Of a stretch of DNA of 64,000 bases, positions 50,586 to 59,297 are shown in pieces. This DNA comes from Bin87 sp965220105 (GTDB taxonomy: Bacteria > Chloroflexota > Dehalococcoidia > Lucifugimonadales > UBA3495). Location: assembly GCA_965220105.1 (NCBI GenBank), contig OZ244811.1, positions 2,666,001 to 2,730,000 on the forward strand, in the 5' to 3' direction. The position numbers and the translations under genes were made by a program. Within the stretch, counting starts at the first letter, position 1. The number at the start of each line of letters is the position of its first letter. The notes below the pieces were generated by a model that was given only the letters and a program-made list of their open reading frames with translations, was not told the origin of the DNA and searched no databases.

Positions 50586-51203
50586 TTGGACACTGCCATC
50601 GCATTGGCGCCGGAATCGGCCAAACTTGCAAGGGCGTATGCCCTGCGCGGAGTGGCACGTCACAACCTGAAACAGTACGACGATGCGATTGGTGATTTCA
50701 ACATCGCTATCGAGCGCAACCCGCAGTTCACCTTTGCCTATAAATACCGCGCCGATGCCTTTCTGGCCATTGAGCGATTTCAGGAAGCAATCGACGATTG
50801 TACACGGGCTGTTGAGTTGCAGGTGTCGGACAGTTGGCTGTACCAAAATCGCGCTGCTGCCCACCACAAAGCTGGCCGTTCGGAGGACGCCCTCTCGGAT
50901 TATAGTATTGCCATCCACTTGAAAAAGGGAGATTTTGATTCCGGAGCGCTGTATCTCTTGCGCGCATCCATCCATCTCGAACTTGACAACACAGAACTGG
51001 CTGAAGCCGATTTCGCAATCATTGAAGCTAGGAATAAGCCAGATAACGATTCCTTTGAATTCGTAGTCCTTCATGTCATGCATCAGTGGAGGGACAAAAT
51101 GTACGAAGGTCTTGGGTGCCACGACAAAGCGGAACTTGACCGCCAAAAAGCCAAAGATATGGACGACATAATTACGGCAGGTAGTAACGCAGATCAGAGT
51201 TGA
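50586..51203 (+). CDS. TPR-repeat protein, 5' end uncertain
   Basis: About 205 aa with at least four tetratricopeptide repeats, for example ARAYALRGVARHNLKQYDDA, YKYRADAFLAIERFQEA and YQNRAAAHHKAGRSEDA. TTG 50586 is the first usual start in frame, but the same frame is open back to 50490 and reads as protein-like TPR sequence (RAIENSKYSSSRDWLSVVSD), so the gene either starts at an unusual codon or lost its start when it was joined to the helicase gene. TPRs bind other proteins; a partner is unknown. Confidence 0.65.
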   Translation: MDTAIALAPESAKLARAYALRGVARHNLKQYDDAIGDFNIAIERNPQFTFAYKYRADAFLAIERFQEAIDDCTRAVELQVSDSWLYQNRAAAHHKAGRSEDALSDYSIAIHLKKGDFDSGALYLLRASIHLELDNTELAEADFAIIEARNKPDNDSFEFVVLHVMHQWRDKMYEGLGCHDKAELDRQKAKDMDDIITAGSNADQS

Positions 51204-51250
51204 TTATGTGTACAACTCTGCTAGCATGCGACGTGGCTTCATCCTCGACC

Positions 51251-51373
51251 CTACGCCAATCGCCCCCTTAACTCTGCGCTCGCTTTACGCCGCTGGCGTT
51301 CTGGCTGGTCGAGTGCGCACGTTCCAACCTCAATGGCGTTACCATTGGGATCGAAACAAAATTGCGAGGTCCT
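51251..51373 (-). pseudogene. Remnant of the 3' end of a VOC/glyoxalase gene
   Basis: On the minus strand the frame reads RTSQFCFDPNGNAIEVGTC followed by about 20 polar residues and a stop at 51251. F-x-DPxGNxIE is the hallmark C-terminal strand of glyoxalase/VOC proteins. Nothing upstream in that frame continues the fold: the rest of the gene would lie where the next flavin oxidoreductase gene now is. It seems to be the stump of a gene cut by an insertion. Confidence 0.55.
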
Positions 51374-51376
51374 AAA

Positions 51377-52456
51377 ATGCACGTAGGCACTGCCACTATC
51401 TTTCAGAACCCCGGCAAATTCACCACCGACTACCAGGTGTATCGGGACGAACTGCGCCTGGCCGACCTGGCGGAGCCACTGGGGTTTGAGTCGATCTGGG
51501 GAGTGGAGCACCACTTCACCGACTACACCATGTGCCCCGACGTGCTGCAGTTCCTGACCTACATGGCCGGACGCACCACCGATATGCAGCTGGGCAGCAT
51601 GGTGTGCGTGCTGCCGTGGCACGACCCCATGCGCGTCGCCGAGCAGGTGTCCATGCTGGACAACCTGAGCGACGGCAGGTTCATCCTGGGCATCGGGCGC
51701 GGCCTGGCCAAGGTGGAATACGACGGGTTCCGTGTCGACATGAACGAGTCGCGCACCCGTTTCATCGAGTCAGCCGAATGTATCCTGAGCGGGCTGGAGA
51801 GCGGGTTCTGCGAGTTCGACGGCGAGTACATCAAGCAACCCCGCCGGGAAATACGCCCCAACCCGTTCCGCAGTTTTCAGGGCCGCACCTTCGCCGCCGC
51901 CATCTCGCCCGAGAGCAGCCGCATCATGGCGCAGCTGGGTGTGGGCATGCTCGTGATTCCACAAAAACCCTGGGACGAAGTCGAGCGAGACCTGGCCAAC
52001 TTCCGGGATGCCTGGGCGGAGAGCAACGCCGGCAACCCGCCGGCTCCGGTGGTCGCCTGCTGGACCTTCTGCCACGAGGACGAGGACTACGCCCGGGAGA
52101 TGGCCCGCCGCTACATCGGCGGCTACTGGCAGACCGTGATGGATCACTACCAGTTCAAGGCGGACGTGCACAAGGACATCAAGGGGTACGAATACTACGG
52201 CAAGGTGGCCGAGAAGATGTTCGATTATGGCGACGACGAGGTGGTGGACTTCTTCGTGAACCTGCAAGTGTGGGGCACGCCGGAGCAATGCTTCGAGAAA
52301 ATCAGGCACATCCAGCAGCGCACCGGCCACGACAGCTACGTCGGAGCCTTCAGCTACGCCGCCATGCCCTACGCGGAGGCTGAAGCGAATATGCGCCTGT
52401 TCGCGAAGGAGGTGATGCCGGAGCTCAAAGCGTTAGCCCCGGTGGGCACGGCATAG
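51377..52456 (+). CDS. LLM-class flavin-dependent oxidoreductase 2
   Basis: A 359-aa luciferase-like protein with LAEPLGFESIWGVEHHF, GRTTDMQLGSMVCVLPW and GRFILGIGRGLAKVEY, the pattern of group-1 bacterial luciferase-like monooxygenases. The start ATG at 51377 gives MHVGTATIFQNPGKFTTDY. The helicase gene starts 5 bp after its stop. A diverged copy of its last 34 codons lies at 55457-55558, beyond the helicase and Uma2 genes. Confidence 0.9.
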   Translation: MHVGTATIFQNPGKFTTDYQVYRDELRLADLAEPLGFESIWGVEHHFTDYTMCPDVLQFLTYMAGRTTDMQLGSMVCVLPWHDPMRVAEQVSMLDNLSDGRFILGIGRGLAKVEYDGFRVDMNESRTRFIESAECILSGLESGFCEFDGEYIKQPRREIRPNPFRSFQGRTFAAAISPESSRIMAQLGVGMLVIPQKPWDEVERDLANFRDAWAESNAGNPPAPVVACWTFCHEDEDYAREMARRYIGGYWQTVMDHYQFKADVHKDIKGYEYYGKVAEKMFDYGDDEVVDFFVNLQVWGTPEQCFEKIRHIQQRTGHDSYVGAFSYAAMPYAEAEANMRLFAKEVMPELKALAPVGTA

Positions 52457-52461
52457 TCAAT

Positions 52462-54696
52462 ATGCCGGATCTGCGTCCCTACCAGCAGCACCTGCTCCGG
52501 CAGGTACAGAACTCTCTGGCCGACGACCCCAAGGCGCGCCTGATGCTCCAACTACCCACTGGCGGCGGCAAAACCGTCATCGCCGGGGCGCTGCTGGCTA
52601 ACTGGTTGCAAGATGGACGCAAAGCAGTGTGGCTCACCCACCGCAAGGAACTTGCCGAGCAGACTCGCGGGATGCTGACCAACGCCGGCGTTTCCGCAAT
52701 AACCAACGTGAACTGGACTACTGGAGAGGACGCTCCCGCAATGGCCGGCGGCGCCGTCATCCTGATGGCCCAGACCGTAGGCCGCCGCACCGCCCGCCGG
52801 CAAGTCTGGAACCGGTATCACGCCGACGATCTGCTGGTGATTGACGAGGCGCACCACGCCGCCGCCGACGGCTGGACGCGGGCGATGCAGCAGTGGCCCG
52901 GTCCCATCGTCGGCATGACCGCCACTCCCTGGCGGCTGTCGGAAAAAGAGGGCTTCAACCACCTCTTTGACGACCTGCTCTGCGGCCCGCAGACTGCCGA
53001 CCTGCAATCCCTCGATTCGCTGTGCCAGGCGCAAGTGTTCATACCGCCCCCGGAGCAGCGCATCAGCGGCGGCGTGGTTGACCGCACCGGGGACTACACC
53101 GAAGCCGGCATCGAACAGGCCAACCGCGACCGCCCTGACATAATGACCGCCGGTGCGCTGGCCTTCTGGCAAAAACACGCCAACGACCGGCCCACCATCG
53201 CCTACGCCGTATCCGTTGACCATGCTCACAACCTGGCCGCCGTGTTCAACGACGCCGGCATCCCGGCGGCAGTCATCCTCGGCGACACCAAACCGGAGGA
53301 ACGGAATAAGGCCATCGCCGGTTTCCGTGATGGCAGCATCAAGGTGCTGGTCAACGTCATCGTCGCCACCGAGGGCTTCGACCTGCCCGACGCATCCTGC
53401 ATCATCATCGCCCGCCCCACGATGAGCCTGGCCCTGTACTTGCAGATGATAGGCCGGGGCCTGCGCCCCAAGCCCGACGGCGGCGACTGCCTGATACTGG
53501 ACCTGGCGGCCAACTCAGTAACTCACGGCCTGCCCGAAGACTACCGGGAATGGTCGTTAGAACCGCGCGGAACGCAAAAGGCCGGCGAGGCTCCCATTGT
53601 GGTATGTCCACTGTGCGAAACCGCCTCGCCCGCCGCCAGCCATAACTGCCGAGTCTGCGGCTATTCCTTCGGCAAAGACTGCGACCGCTGCGGCCGGTGG
53701 CGCGCCCATAAACGCTGGCAATACGAAGCCCACTGCGGCGACGCACATCAATGGGTCTGCGATTTGTGCCACATTGATGCTCATATACAGGCGCATTTGC
53801 CTGTTGCGCCGCCTTTGGACGAACTGGTTGACCTTTACGACCCGGAGGACGAAGTGACGTTCCCAAGCGACGTTGAGATTGACGACGACCTCGCCAACCG
53901 GCTATCCGCCTTGCTGACGGAACTGCTGGAATCGGAGCGGCGGAGCATCGCAGGGGCCGACGACGCGCGGCGGAGCGAATTGCGCCGGCTAATTGAAGAT
54001 CGAGAGGCGGTACTGAACGATGACAACGAACTGGATAAACTCTTCAGCCAACATACCGCCACATTGCCGTACAGCCCAAGCCGGGTTCAGGAGCGTCGAA
54101 TATTCGGCACTTGGGAAGATAATCTCCGGTCAGAATCGGTCCACTGGCAAAAAGAGTTGGCCGAACTGGAAAAGCGACCGGTTGATACACAGGCGATCTT
54201 TGACAGCGCACGAAGTAAGACGATGCACCTACTGCGACGAGGGGCGGAAAACACGAACTTGCTCCCGAACCTCCAAACCGCACCTTCAACTACGCACATT
54301 TTCAATCCGTTTGATGATGAGCCGAATATTCAAGATTTTGTTCACCAAGCGCAACAAACTCCTGATGGAAAACCCAAACGCTTTTACATCGGTCCCAATC
54401 GCGCGGGTATATTCGCGGAGTGCGACGTGTACAGTGCAAAGAAGATTGTCGTCTTGGCAGGTTCCACGGCCAACAAACGCGAAATTAAGGGGTGGCCTAT
54501 GTGGCGAAAGCGGCAAGAAAAGCTAATTGCAGACGGTGTATTGGTTGATGACGACCAACACTACAAGTTTGCGCAAGATTACGAGTTCACGTCCCCTTCT
54601 GGTGTTGGTGGTATTGTACTGGCAAGTCCCGTAAATGGACGGCAAAACCTGAAAGATGCAAACGGCATTCCTTTCGCACAATACTACCCGAAGTGA
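52462..54696 (+). CDS. SF2 DEAH-box helicase with zinc ribbons and DUF4357, copy 2
   Basis: A 744-aa helicase. Residues 1-370 match copy 1 (PTGGGKTVIAG, DEAHHA, TATPWRLS, QMIGRGLRP), then come zinc-binding pairs (CPLC, CRVC, CDRC, CDLC). An extra 280-residue tail follows: a charged helical linker (ESERRSIAGADDARRSELRR), then a C-terminal domain with AGIFAECDVYSAKKIVVLAG, RRKRQEKLIADGVL-like and FTSPSGVGGIVLASPVNGRQ, which fits DUF4357. That domain is usually attached to GIY-YIG or restriction proteins. This supports a role in handling foreign DNA. It starts 5 bp after an oxidoreductase gene. Confidence 0.85.
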   Translation: MPDLRPYQQHLLRQVQNSLADDPKARLMLQLPTGGGKTVIAGALLANWLQDGRKAVWLTHRKELAEQTRGMLTNAGVSAITNVNWTTGEDAPAMAGGAVILMAQTVGRRTARRQVWNRYHADDLLVIDEAHHAAADGWTRAMQQWPGPIVGMTATPWRLSEKEGFNHLFDDLLCGPQTADLQSLDSLCQAQVFIPPPEQRISGGVVDRTGDYTEAGIEQANRDRPDIMTAGALAFWQKHANDRPTIAYAVSVDHAHNLAAVFNDAGIPAAVILGDTKPEERNKAIAGFRDGSIKVLVNVIVATEGFDLPDASCIIIARPTMSLALYLQMIGRGLRPKPDGGDCLILDLAANSVTHGLPEDYREWSLEPRGTQKAGEAPIVVCPLCETASPAASHNCRVCGYSFGKDCDRCGRWRAHKRWQYEAHCGDAHQWVCDLCHIDAHIQAHLPVAPPLDELVDLYDPEDEVTFPSDVEIDDDLANRLSALLTELLESERRSIAGADDARRSELRRLIEDREAVLNDDNELDKLFSQHTATLPYSPSRVQERRIFGTWEDNLRSESVHWQKELAELEKRPVDTQAIFDSARSKTMHLLRRGAENTNLLPNLQTAPSTTHIFNPFDDEPNIQDFVHQAQQTPDGKPKRFYIGPNRAGIFAECDVYSAKKIVVLAGSTANKREIKGWPMWRKRQEKLIADGVLVDDDQHYKFAQDYEFTSPSGVGGIVLASPVNGRQNLKDANGIPFAQYYPK

Positions 54697-54801
54697 TTGG
54701 CCAGCCCAGCTACCATCATGGCTAATTGCGGTTTCGCCGCGACCGCACTCGCCGACTGCTTGATACAATGCACCCCAGGCCACCACACGGGAGGGCAGAT
54801 T

Positions 54802-55350
54802 ATGGTTACGCGGATACAGCAAGGCCCGTTCACCTATGCGGACTACCTGCTGACGCCGGATGATGTCCGGTACGAACTCATTAACGGGGAGCTGATTATG
54901 GCGCCGGCGCCGATTCCGCGGCATCAGAGGGTTTCTTCCCATTTTATGGGCCTGCTGGTGCCATTTACCAGAGACAACGGACTGGGTGAAATATATGCTG
55001 CCCCCATTGACGTGTACCTGTCCGATACGAATTTGTTGCAGCCGGACATCCTGTTCATCTCGGCGGCGCGGGCGCACATCATCACCGAAACCAACATCCA
55101 GGGCGCGCCGGATCTGGTGATTGAGATTGCCTCGCCGAGTACTCAGGATGATGACCGCACGGTCAAACGGGAGTTGTACGAGCGCTTTGGGGTGCTGGAA
55201 TACTGGATGGCGTATCCCCTCACCCAAACCGTTGACGCCTTGCGGCTGGAAAACGGGCGGTTCGTGGACGCCGGACATTACGGGCGCAGCGAGACCCTCA
55301 CCACGCCACTACTGCCGGGGCTGCGAATTGACTTGAGCAAGGTGTTTTAG
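54802..55350 (+). CDS. Uma2-family (DUF820) restriction-endonuclease-fold protein
   Basis: A 182-aa protein with the Uma2 pattern: TPDDVRYELINGELIMAPAP, HFMGLLVPFTRDN, QPDILFIS and APDLVIEIASPST with the PD...ExxS/T nuclease-like core, then YERFGVLEYWMAYP. Uma2 proteins have a PD-(D/E)XK fold and are very common in Cyanobacteria and Chloroflexota; activity is mostly unproven. GGAGGG precedes the ATG. It follows the helicase by 105 bp. Confidence 0.88.
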   Translation: MVTRIQQGPFTYADYLLTPDDVRYELINGELIMAPAPIPRHQRVSSHFMGLLVPFTRDNGLGEIYAAPIDVYLSDTNLLQPDILFISAARAHIITETNIQGAPDLVIEIASPSTQDDDRTVKRELYERFGVLEYWMAYPLTQTVDALRLENGRFVDAGHYGRSETLTTPLLPGLRIDLSKVF

Positions 55351-55673
55351 GTTCTGTCGCCATTTTCCTTCATCCCGGCGAAGTCCGGAAACCGGCGCTA
55401 CGAGGCCGGTACTACAAGGATGGCTACATCCGACATGTCCGACCAGCAAATAGCCGAGCTACGCCTCCATGCCCTACGACCAGGCCGGGGCCAGCATGCA
55501 CCACTTCGCTGCCGACGTGATGCCGGAGTTGAGGGCCCTGCCGGCGGGGATGGTCTAGTCGCCGCACGGTACGAGGACGGCGTGCCACCGGCGGTTTAGC
55601 GAACGGGGGTTGGGGCCAAACGCCCGCCTTAGACATACCGAATTTTCGGCTACCGCACCCTTGACTCATCCTA
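55351..55673. other. 323-bp region with an oxidoreductase 3' remnant
   Basis: No complete gene. The central part (55457-55558) is a remnant of a flavin oxidoreductase gene. The rest shows no structure I can name. Confidence 0.5.
55457..55558 (+). pseudogene. Displaced 3' end of an LLM-class oxidoreductase gene
   Basis: In frame it reads SYASMPYDQAGASMHHF then AADVMPELRALPAGMV and a stop. This matches the C-terminus of the oxidoreductase at 51377-52456 (SYAAMPYAEAEANMRLF, KEVMPELKALAP) at roughly half of the residues. A TAG stop lies just upstream in frame. The 22 bp at its left border (55457-55478) are identical to 52352-52373 except for one base. Confidence 0.7.
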
Positions 55674-55925
55674 ATGAAGACGACCCGGTATTTCAACGAG
55701 CAGGTGCTGCGTAAACGCCCTTACATTGAAATCGAATGGTGTTTGCGGATAATATCCAACCCGTTACGGCGCGTCGAGCAGTCGGACGGTCGGATACGTT
55801 ACTGGGGATCAGTTGTGCGTGCCGGGGAGTCTGAGCCAAGGATATTACGGGTGGTCACCCTCGATGACGGGGAACCGATTCACAACGCTTTTTTCGACAG
55901 GAGTTTCCGGATGGAGGGACCATGA
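55674..55925 (+). CDS. Small toxin-like protein (DUF4258-like) of a two-gene module
   Basis: An 83-aa basic protein: KTTRYFNEQVLRKRPYIEIE, then NPLRRVEQSDGRIRYWG, LRVVTLDDGEPIHNAFFDRSF. This is the pattern of a common small family encoded before DUF2283 proteins, probably RelE/BrnT-like in fold. It overlaps the next gene by ATGA (55922-55925). A toxin role is inferred from size, charge and pairing. Confidence 0.65.
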   Translation: MKTTRYFNEQVLRKRPYIEIEWCLRIISNPLRRVEQSDGRIRYWGSVVRAGESEPRILRVVTLDDGEPIHNAFFDRSFRMEGP

Positions 55926-56137
55926 AACTACACTACTACGCCGAGACCGACAGTCTTTACGTTGAATTCCGGGATGTCGCAAGCGCGGAGACAGTGGAGG
56001 TATCCAACGGGGTGAACGTCGACCTGGATGGCGACGGGATAGTCGTGGGGATTGACATTGACCGTGCTTCAGTCCGTTTGGACCTATCGACCCTGGAAGC
56101 CACCGCATTACCCATACAATCATACAAAGTAGCCTGA
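55922..56137 (+). CDS. DUF2283 protein, probable antitoxin
   Basis: A 71-aa acidic protein with the DUF2283 pattern: YYAETDSLYVEFRD, ETVEVSNGVNVDLDGDGIVVGIDI. It overlaps the preceding gene by 4 nt, so expression is coupled. The pair resembles other two-gene toxin-antitoxin-like modules. The acyl-CoA ligase gene follows by 30 bp with its own AGGAGG. Confidence 0.75.
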   Translation: MKLHYYAETDSLYVEFRDVASAETVEVSNGVNVDLDGDGIVVGIDIDRASVRLDLSTLEATALPIQSYKVA

Positions 56138-56167
56138 ACCCGGAATCGTTGCAGGAGGCGCTGACCC

Positions 56168-57805
56168 ATGCCCGACTGGTTTGAAAAGCAGACTGTTGGC
56201 GAACTTATCAACCAGGCCGCGGAGCGTTTCGGGCCGCGGGAGGCCCTGGTCTACGAAGGCCGGCGCTGGTCCTTCGACCAGTACCGGGACGAGATTGACC
56301 GGGTGGCGCGGGCGCTGATCAACCTGGGCGTTCAGGCCGGCGACAAGGTGTCCATCTGGATGCCCAATCGGGTGGAGTGGCTCTTCCTGCTGGGCGCGGT
56401 GGCCAAGATCGGCGCCGTGCTGGTGCCCATCAACACCCGATTTCGCACGTCGGACATGGAATACCTGGTCAACCATTCCGACTCTGCCGTTCTCATCGTG
56501 ATGGACCGCTCCGGCCCGGTGGACTTTGGCGGGATGGTGGCCGAGGTAGCGCCGGAGATCTCCGGCGGCGACCCCAACAACCTGCGTCCGAACGCCTTCC
56601 CGGCCCTTCGCAATGTGGTCATGCTGGGAGAGCAGCGGCCCGCCGGCGCCATCGCCTGGGATGCGATGCTGGCCGGCGCTGACGAGGCGCCCGCCGACGA
56701 GCTGGCCCATCGGGAGGCCGCCGTGAGCCCCGATGATACCTTCCTGCTGATGTACACCAGCGGCACTACCGGCTTCCCCAAGGGCGTGATGCACTGTCAC
56801 AATCCCATCCGCACCATCACCGACGCCGCCAACCGGATGGCCATGTCGCCCCGGGACACCATTCTGATGTACCTGCCCCTGTTCCACTGCTTCGGCCTCT
56901 ACGAGGGGCCGCTCATGTCGTGGGTCACCGGCGCGCGCATGGTGCTGACCACCATGTTCGACGCCGGCGAGGTGTTGCGCCTGCTGGAAGCGGAAAAGGC
57001 CACGGTGCTCAACGGCTTCGATTCCCACTTCTTCGACCTGACCAACCATCCCGAAATCGACCGGGCTGACGTGAGCAGCCTCCGCACCATCCTGCTGGCG
57101 GTGGGCATGGCGAGCAGCGAGCCGGTGGCCCGCGCCACTCAGGAAAAGCTGTGCCCCAGCCTGTCGGCCTGGGGGATGACCGAGGTGGGCGTCGGCGCAA
57201 CCCGCACCTTCCTGGACGCCCCCGTCGACGACCGGTGCATCGAGAGCGGCCATCCGCTGCCTGGCTACGAGTTCAAGGTCATCGACCCCGACACCGGTGA
57301 CACCGTGCCGCCCAGCACAATGGGCGAGCTGTGCGTGCGGGGCTACGCGCTGATGCAGGGTTACTACAAGCGCCCGGAGGCCACCGCCGAGGCGATTGAC
57401 GACGACGGCTGGCTCCACACCGGAGACGTGGCGACAATCCGGGACGACGGCAGCGTACGCTTCCTGGGGCGGTACAAGGATCAGCTGAAGGTCGGCGGCG
57501 AAAACGTGGATCCCACCGAGGTGGAGGCTTTCCTGCTGGACCATCCGGCGGTGAACAAGGTGCAGGTGGTGGGCGTCCCCGACCCGCGCCTGACGGAAGT
57601 CGCTTGCGCCTGCGTGGTGATGGAACCCGGGCAGGCCATCACCGAAGCGGACCTGGACGGTTTCTGCCGGGGCAAGATGGCCAGCTTCAAGATACCCCGC
57701 CACCTGGTGGTTGTGGACGACTATCCCATGACGTCCAGCGGCAAGGTGCAGAAGTATCTGCTGCGTCGGATGGCGGCGGAGCAGCTCGGCCTGCCGGTCA
57801 ACTGA
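56168..57805 (+). CDS. Fatty-acid or aromatic-acid CoA ligase (AMP-forming)
   Basis: A 545-aa class I adenylate-forming ligase. Motifs are MYTSGTTGFPKGVMH (P-loop), WGMTEVG (A5), YRPEATAEAI-like YYKRPEATAEAIDDDGWLHTGD (A7), RYKDQLKVGGENVDPTEVE (A8) and MTSSGKVQKYLLR with the catalytic lysine. It makes acyl-CoA from an acid, ATP and CoA. The chain length is not readable; the medium-chain to long-chain FadD-like group is nearest. AGGAGG (56154-56159) precedes the ATG. The next gene overlaps its stop. Confidence 0.92.
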   Translation: MPDWFEKQTVGELINQAAERFGPREALVYEGRRWSFDQYRDEIDRVARALINLGVQAGDKVSIWMPNRVEWLFLLGAVAKIGAVLVPINTRFRTSDMEYLVNHSDSAVLIVMDRSGPVDFGGMVAEVAPEISGGDPNNLRPNAFPALRNVVMLGEQRPAGAIAWDAMLAGADEAPADELAHREAAVSPDDTFLLMYTSGTTGFPKGVMHCHNPIRTITDAANRMAMSPRDTILMYLPLFHCFGLYEGPLMSWVTGARMVLTTMFDAGEVLRLLEAEKATVLNGFDSHFFDLTNHPEIDRADVSSLRTILLAVGMASSEPVARATQEKLCPSLSAWGMTEVGVGATRTFLDAPVDDRCIESGHPLPGYEFKVIDPDTGDTVPPSTMGELCVRGYALMQGYYKRPEATAEAIDDDGWLHTGDVATIRDDGSVRFLGRYKDQLKVGGENVDPTEVEAFLLDHPAVNKVQVVGVPDPRLTEVACACVVMEPGQAITEADLDGFCRGKMASFKIPRHLVVVDDYPMTSSGKVQKYLLRRMAAEQLGLPVN

Positions 57806-58563
57806 TGACTCCCTACATCGGCATCACCGGCTTCTCAACGGGCGGCGAAGTTGCAGAAGTAGTGCAACATCTGCCGGCGTCGTCGGACAGGCTGCTGATG
57901 TGCGGAGTGCTACTGAGCAACGCCCTGCTGGCCGGGCGTCCCAGCGGCGCTCCCCGGCGCTGTCCGCCGCCGGCTGATATCGCCGGCATCTTTTCCAGCG
58001 ACCCGCGTTGCCTCAACCTGGTCCATTACCGACCACGGGCCGGCTCCGACCTGGCCGATGCGTTGACCCGCGCCAGCGACGTTGGCGGCCCCAATTGCCA
58101 CGGCGTGCAGATCAACGCCACCCGTGGTGAACCTTGGCCGGATCCCGGCGCGCTGGCCGAATACCGCCGCCGTCGCAATCCACGACGCATTGTGTTGCAG
58201 GTGGGCCGGGAGGCGATGGCGTCGGCAGATCACGAACCGGAAACAATAGCTAGCCGTTGCGCCGACTACGTCGGTTTAGTCACCGACGTCCTGGTGGACG
58301 CCTCGGAGGGATTGGGCCGGCCGCTGGACGCTGCCCGTGCTGTGAGCTACCTGGATGCCATCGCGTGGGCCGCGCCGGAGCTGGGCTTGGTGATAGCCGG
58401 CGGCCTCTGCGCCGACAACGCTCAGCAACTGCTGGGGCCGTTAGTCCCCCATTGGACCCACGTCAGCATAGATGCCGAGGGGAGGCTGAGGGATGGGGAT
58501 GACCGGCTGGACGTTGTGGCGGCAGCAGATTATCTGCAAGCGGCAGTGCAGTTGTTAAGTTAG
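57805..58563 (+). CDS. TIM-barrel-like protein, TrpF-like, function unknown
   Basis: A 252-aa protein starting at an ATG that overlaps the TGA of the ligase gene. GITGFSTGGEV at the start, HGVQIN in the middle, and LVIAGGLCADNAQQLLG then HVSIDAEGRLRD near the end recall beta/alpha barrels such as phosphoribosylanthranilate isomerase (AGGL...N). Catalytic residues of TrpF are not evident, so the name is only structural. The translational overlap ties it to the ligase. Its C-terminal 30 residues recur as a remnant at 59298-59461. Confidence 0.5.
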   Translation: MTPYIGITGFSTGGEVAEVVQHLPASSDRLLMCGVLLSNALLAGRPSGAPRRCPPPADIAGIFSSDPRCLNLVHYRPRAGSDLADALTRASDVGGPNCHGVQINATRGEPWPDPGALAEYRRRRNPRRIVLQVGREAMASADHEPETIASRCADYVGLVTDVLVDASEGLGRPLDAARAVSYLDAIAWAAPELGLVIAGGLCADNAQQLLGPLVPHWTHVSIDAEGRLRDGDDRLDVVAAADYLQAAVQLLS

Positions 58564-58590
58564 GTCGTTCAACAAAAGTTAACAATAGCG

Positions 58591-58935
58591 GTGGTGAAAT
58601 TGGAGATACGTTTTGACAACGCCAGACTTGCGAGGTTCTTACGTTCCGAAACAGACCTCACAATGGCATACGGCGCTCGCACGGCGCAGGCAATACGGGC
58701 CCGGCTGCTAACGTTGGAAGGTGCTGCTACACTATCTCAAATCCCGATTACACCACCTGAGCGACGGCATCAACTCTTTGGCAACCGCGATGAGCAGTAC
58801 GCCGTTCGCATCGCCGCTCAGTATCGGTTGGTGTTCGTGCCAGACCACGATCCGATTCCGCGCCGACCTGACGGTGGAGTTGATACCGACTCGGTAACTG
58901 CCATCGTCATCACCGAGGTGATAGACTACCACTAA
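58591..58935 (+). CDS. HigB/RelE-type toxin
   Basis: A 114-aa basic protein of the plasmid-maintenance-killer kind: ARTAQAIRARLLTLEGAATL, PPERRHQLFGNRDEQYAVRIA, YRLVFVPDH. The arginine/histidine-rich core and the AVRI-x-AQYRLVF strand are typical of HigB ribosome-dependent RNases. GTG 58591 is the start. Its stop overlaps the antitoxin ATG by one base (TAATG). The toxin-first order matches higBA. Confidence 0.8.
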   Translation: MVKLEIRFDNARLARFLRSETDLTMAYGARTAQAIRARLLTLEGAATLSQIPITPPERRHQLFGNRDEQYAVRIAAQYRLVFVPDHDPIPRRPDGGVDTDSVTAIVITEVIDYH

Positions 58936-59243
58936 TGGGAGGCACGAAAATGGCGAAGGAAACTTACCCGTACCAGCCCGATTACGCTACACCACCGGGA
59001 TATGTCCTTGAAGACCACCTTGAAGCCCGGGGCTTGACGCCTGCCGAATTTGCTAGCAGACATTCGCTCTCGACTGAACTAATTGAGGGCGTTATAGATG
59101 GCAGTGCTCCGATTGACTCGGAATTGGCCGCTATCTTCGATCTCGAATTCAGCCTGGAAGCATGCGTCTGGCTCAGTATGGAGGCTATCTACCGCCGTCG
59201 GCTGGAACACAAAGCGGCGACGGATGCCGCTTCCGCTGCTTAG
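58935..59243 (+). CDS. HigA-type antitoxin with HTH
   Basis: A 102-aa protein. TPPGYVLEDHLEARGLTPAEF and ASRHSLSTELIEGVIDGSAP correspond to the XRE-type helix-turn-helix of HigA, and SLEACVWLSMEAIYRRRL is its usual C-terminal helix (normally ...FGTSPEFWLNLQ). It should neutralise the toxin encoded just before and repress the operon. ATG 58935 overlaps the toxin stop; ATG 58950 is possible. Confidence 0.8.
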   Translation: MGGTKMAKETYPYQPDYATPPGYVLEDHLEARGLTPAEFASRHSLSTELIEGVIDGSAPIDSELAAIFDLEFSLEACVWLSMEAIYRRRLEHKAATDAASAA

Positions 59244-59297
59244 CCATTCCCCGGCCAACATCGCCGCACTGCCGTAGCTCCTGCTACCCCGATGAGG

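Noticed and set aside
56120..57703. 527-aa minus-strand frame
   Set aside because: Antisense of the acyl-CoA ligase, whose motifs are complete on the plus strand.
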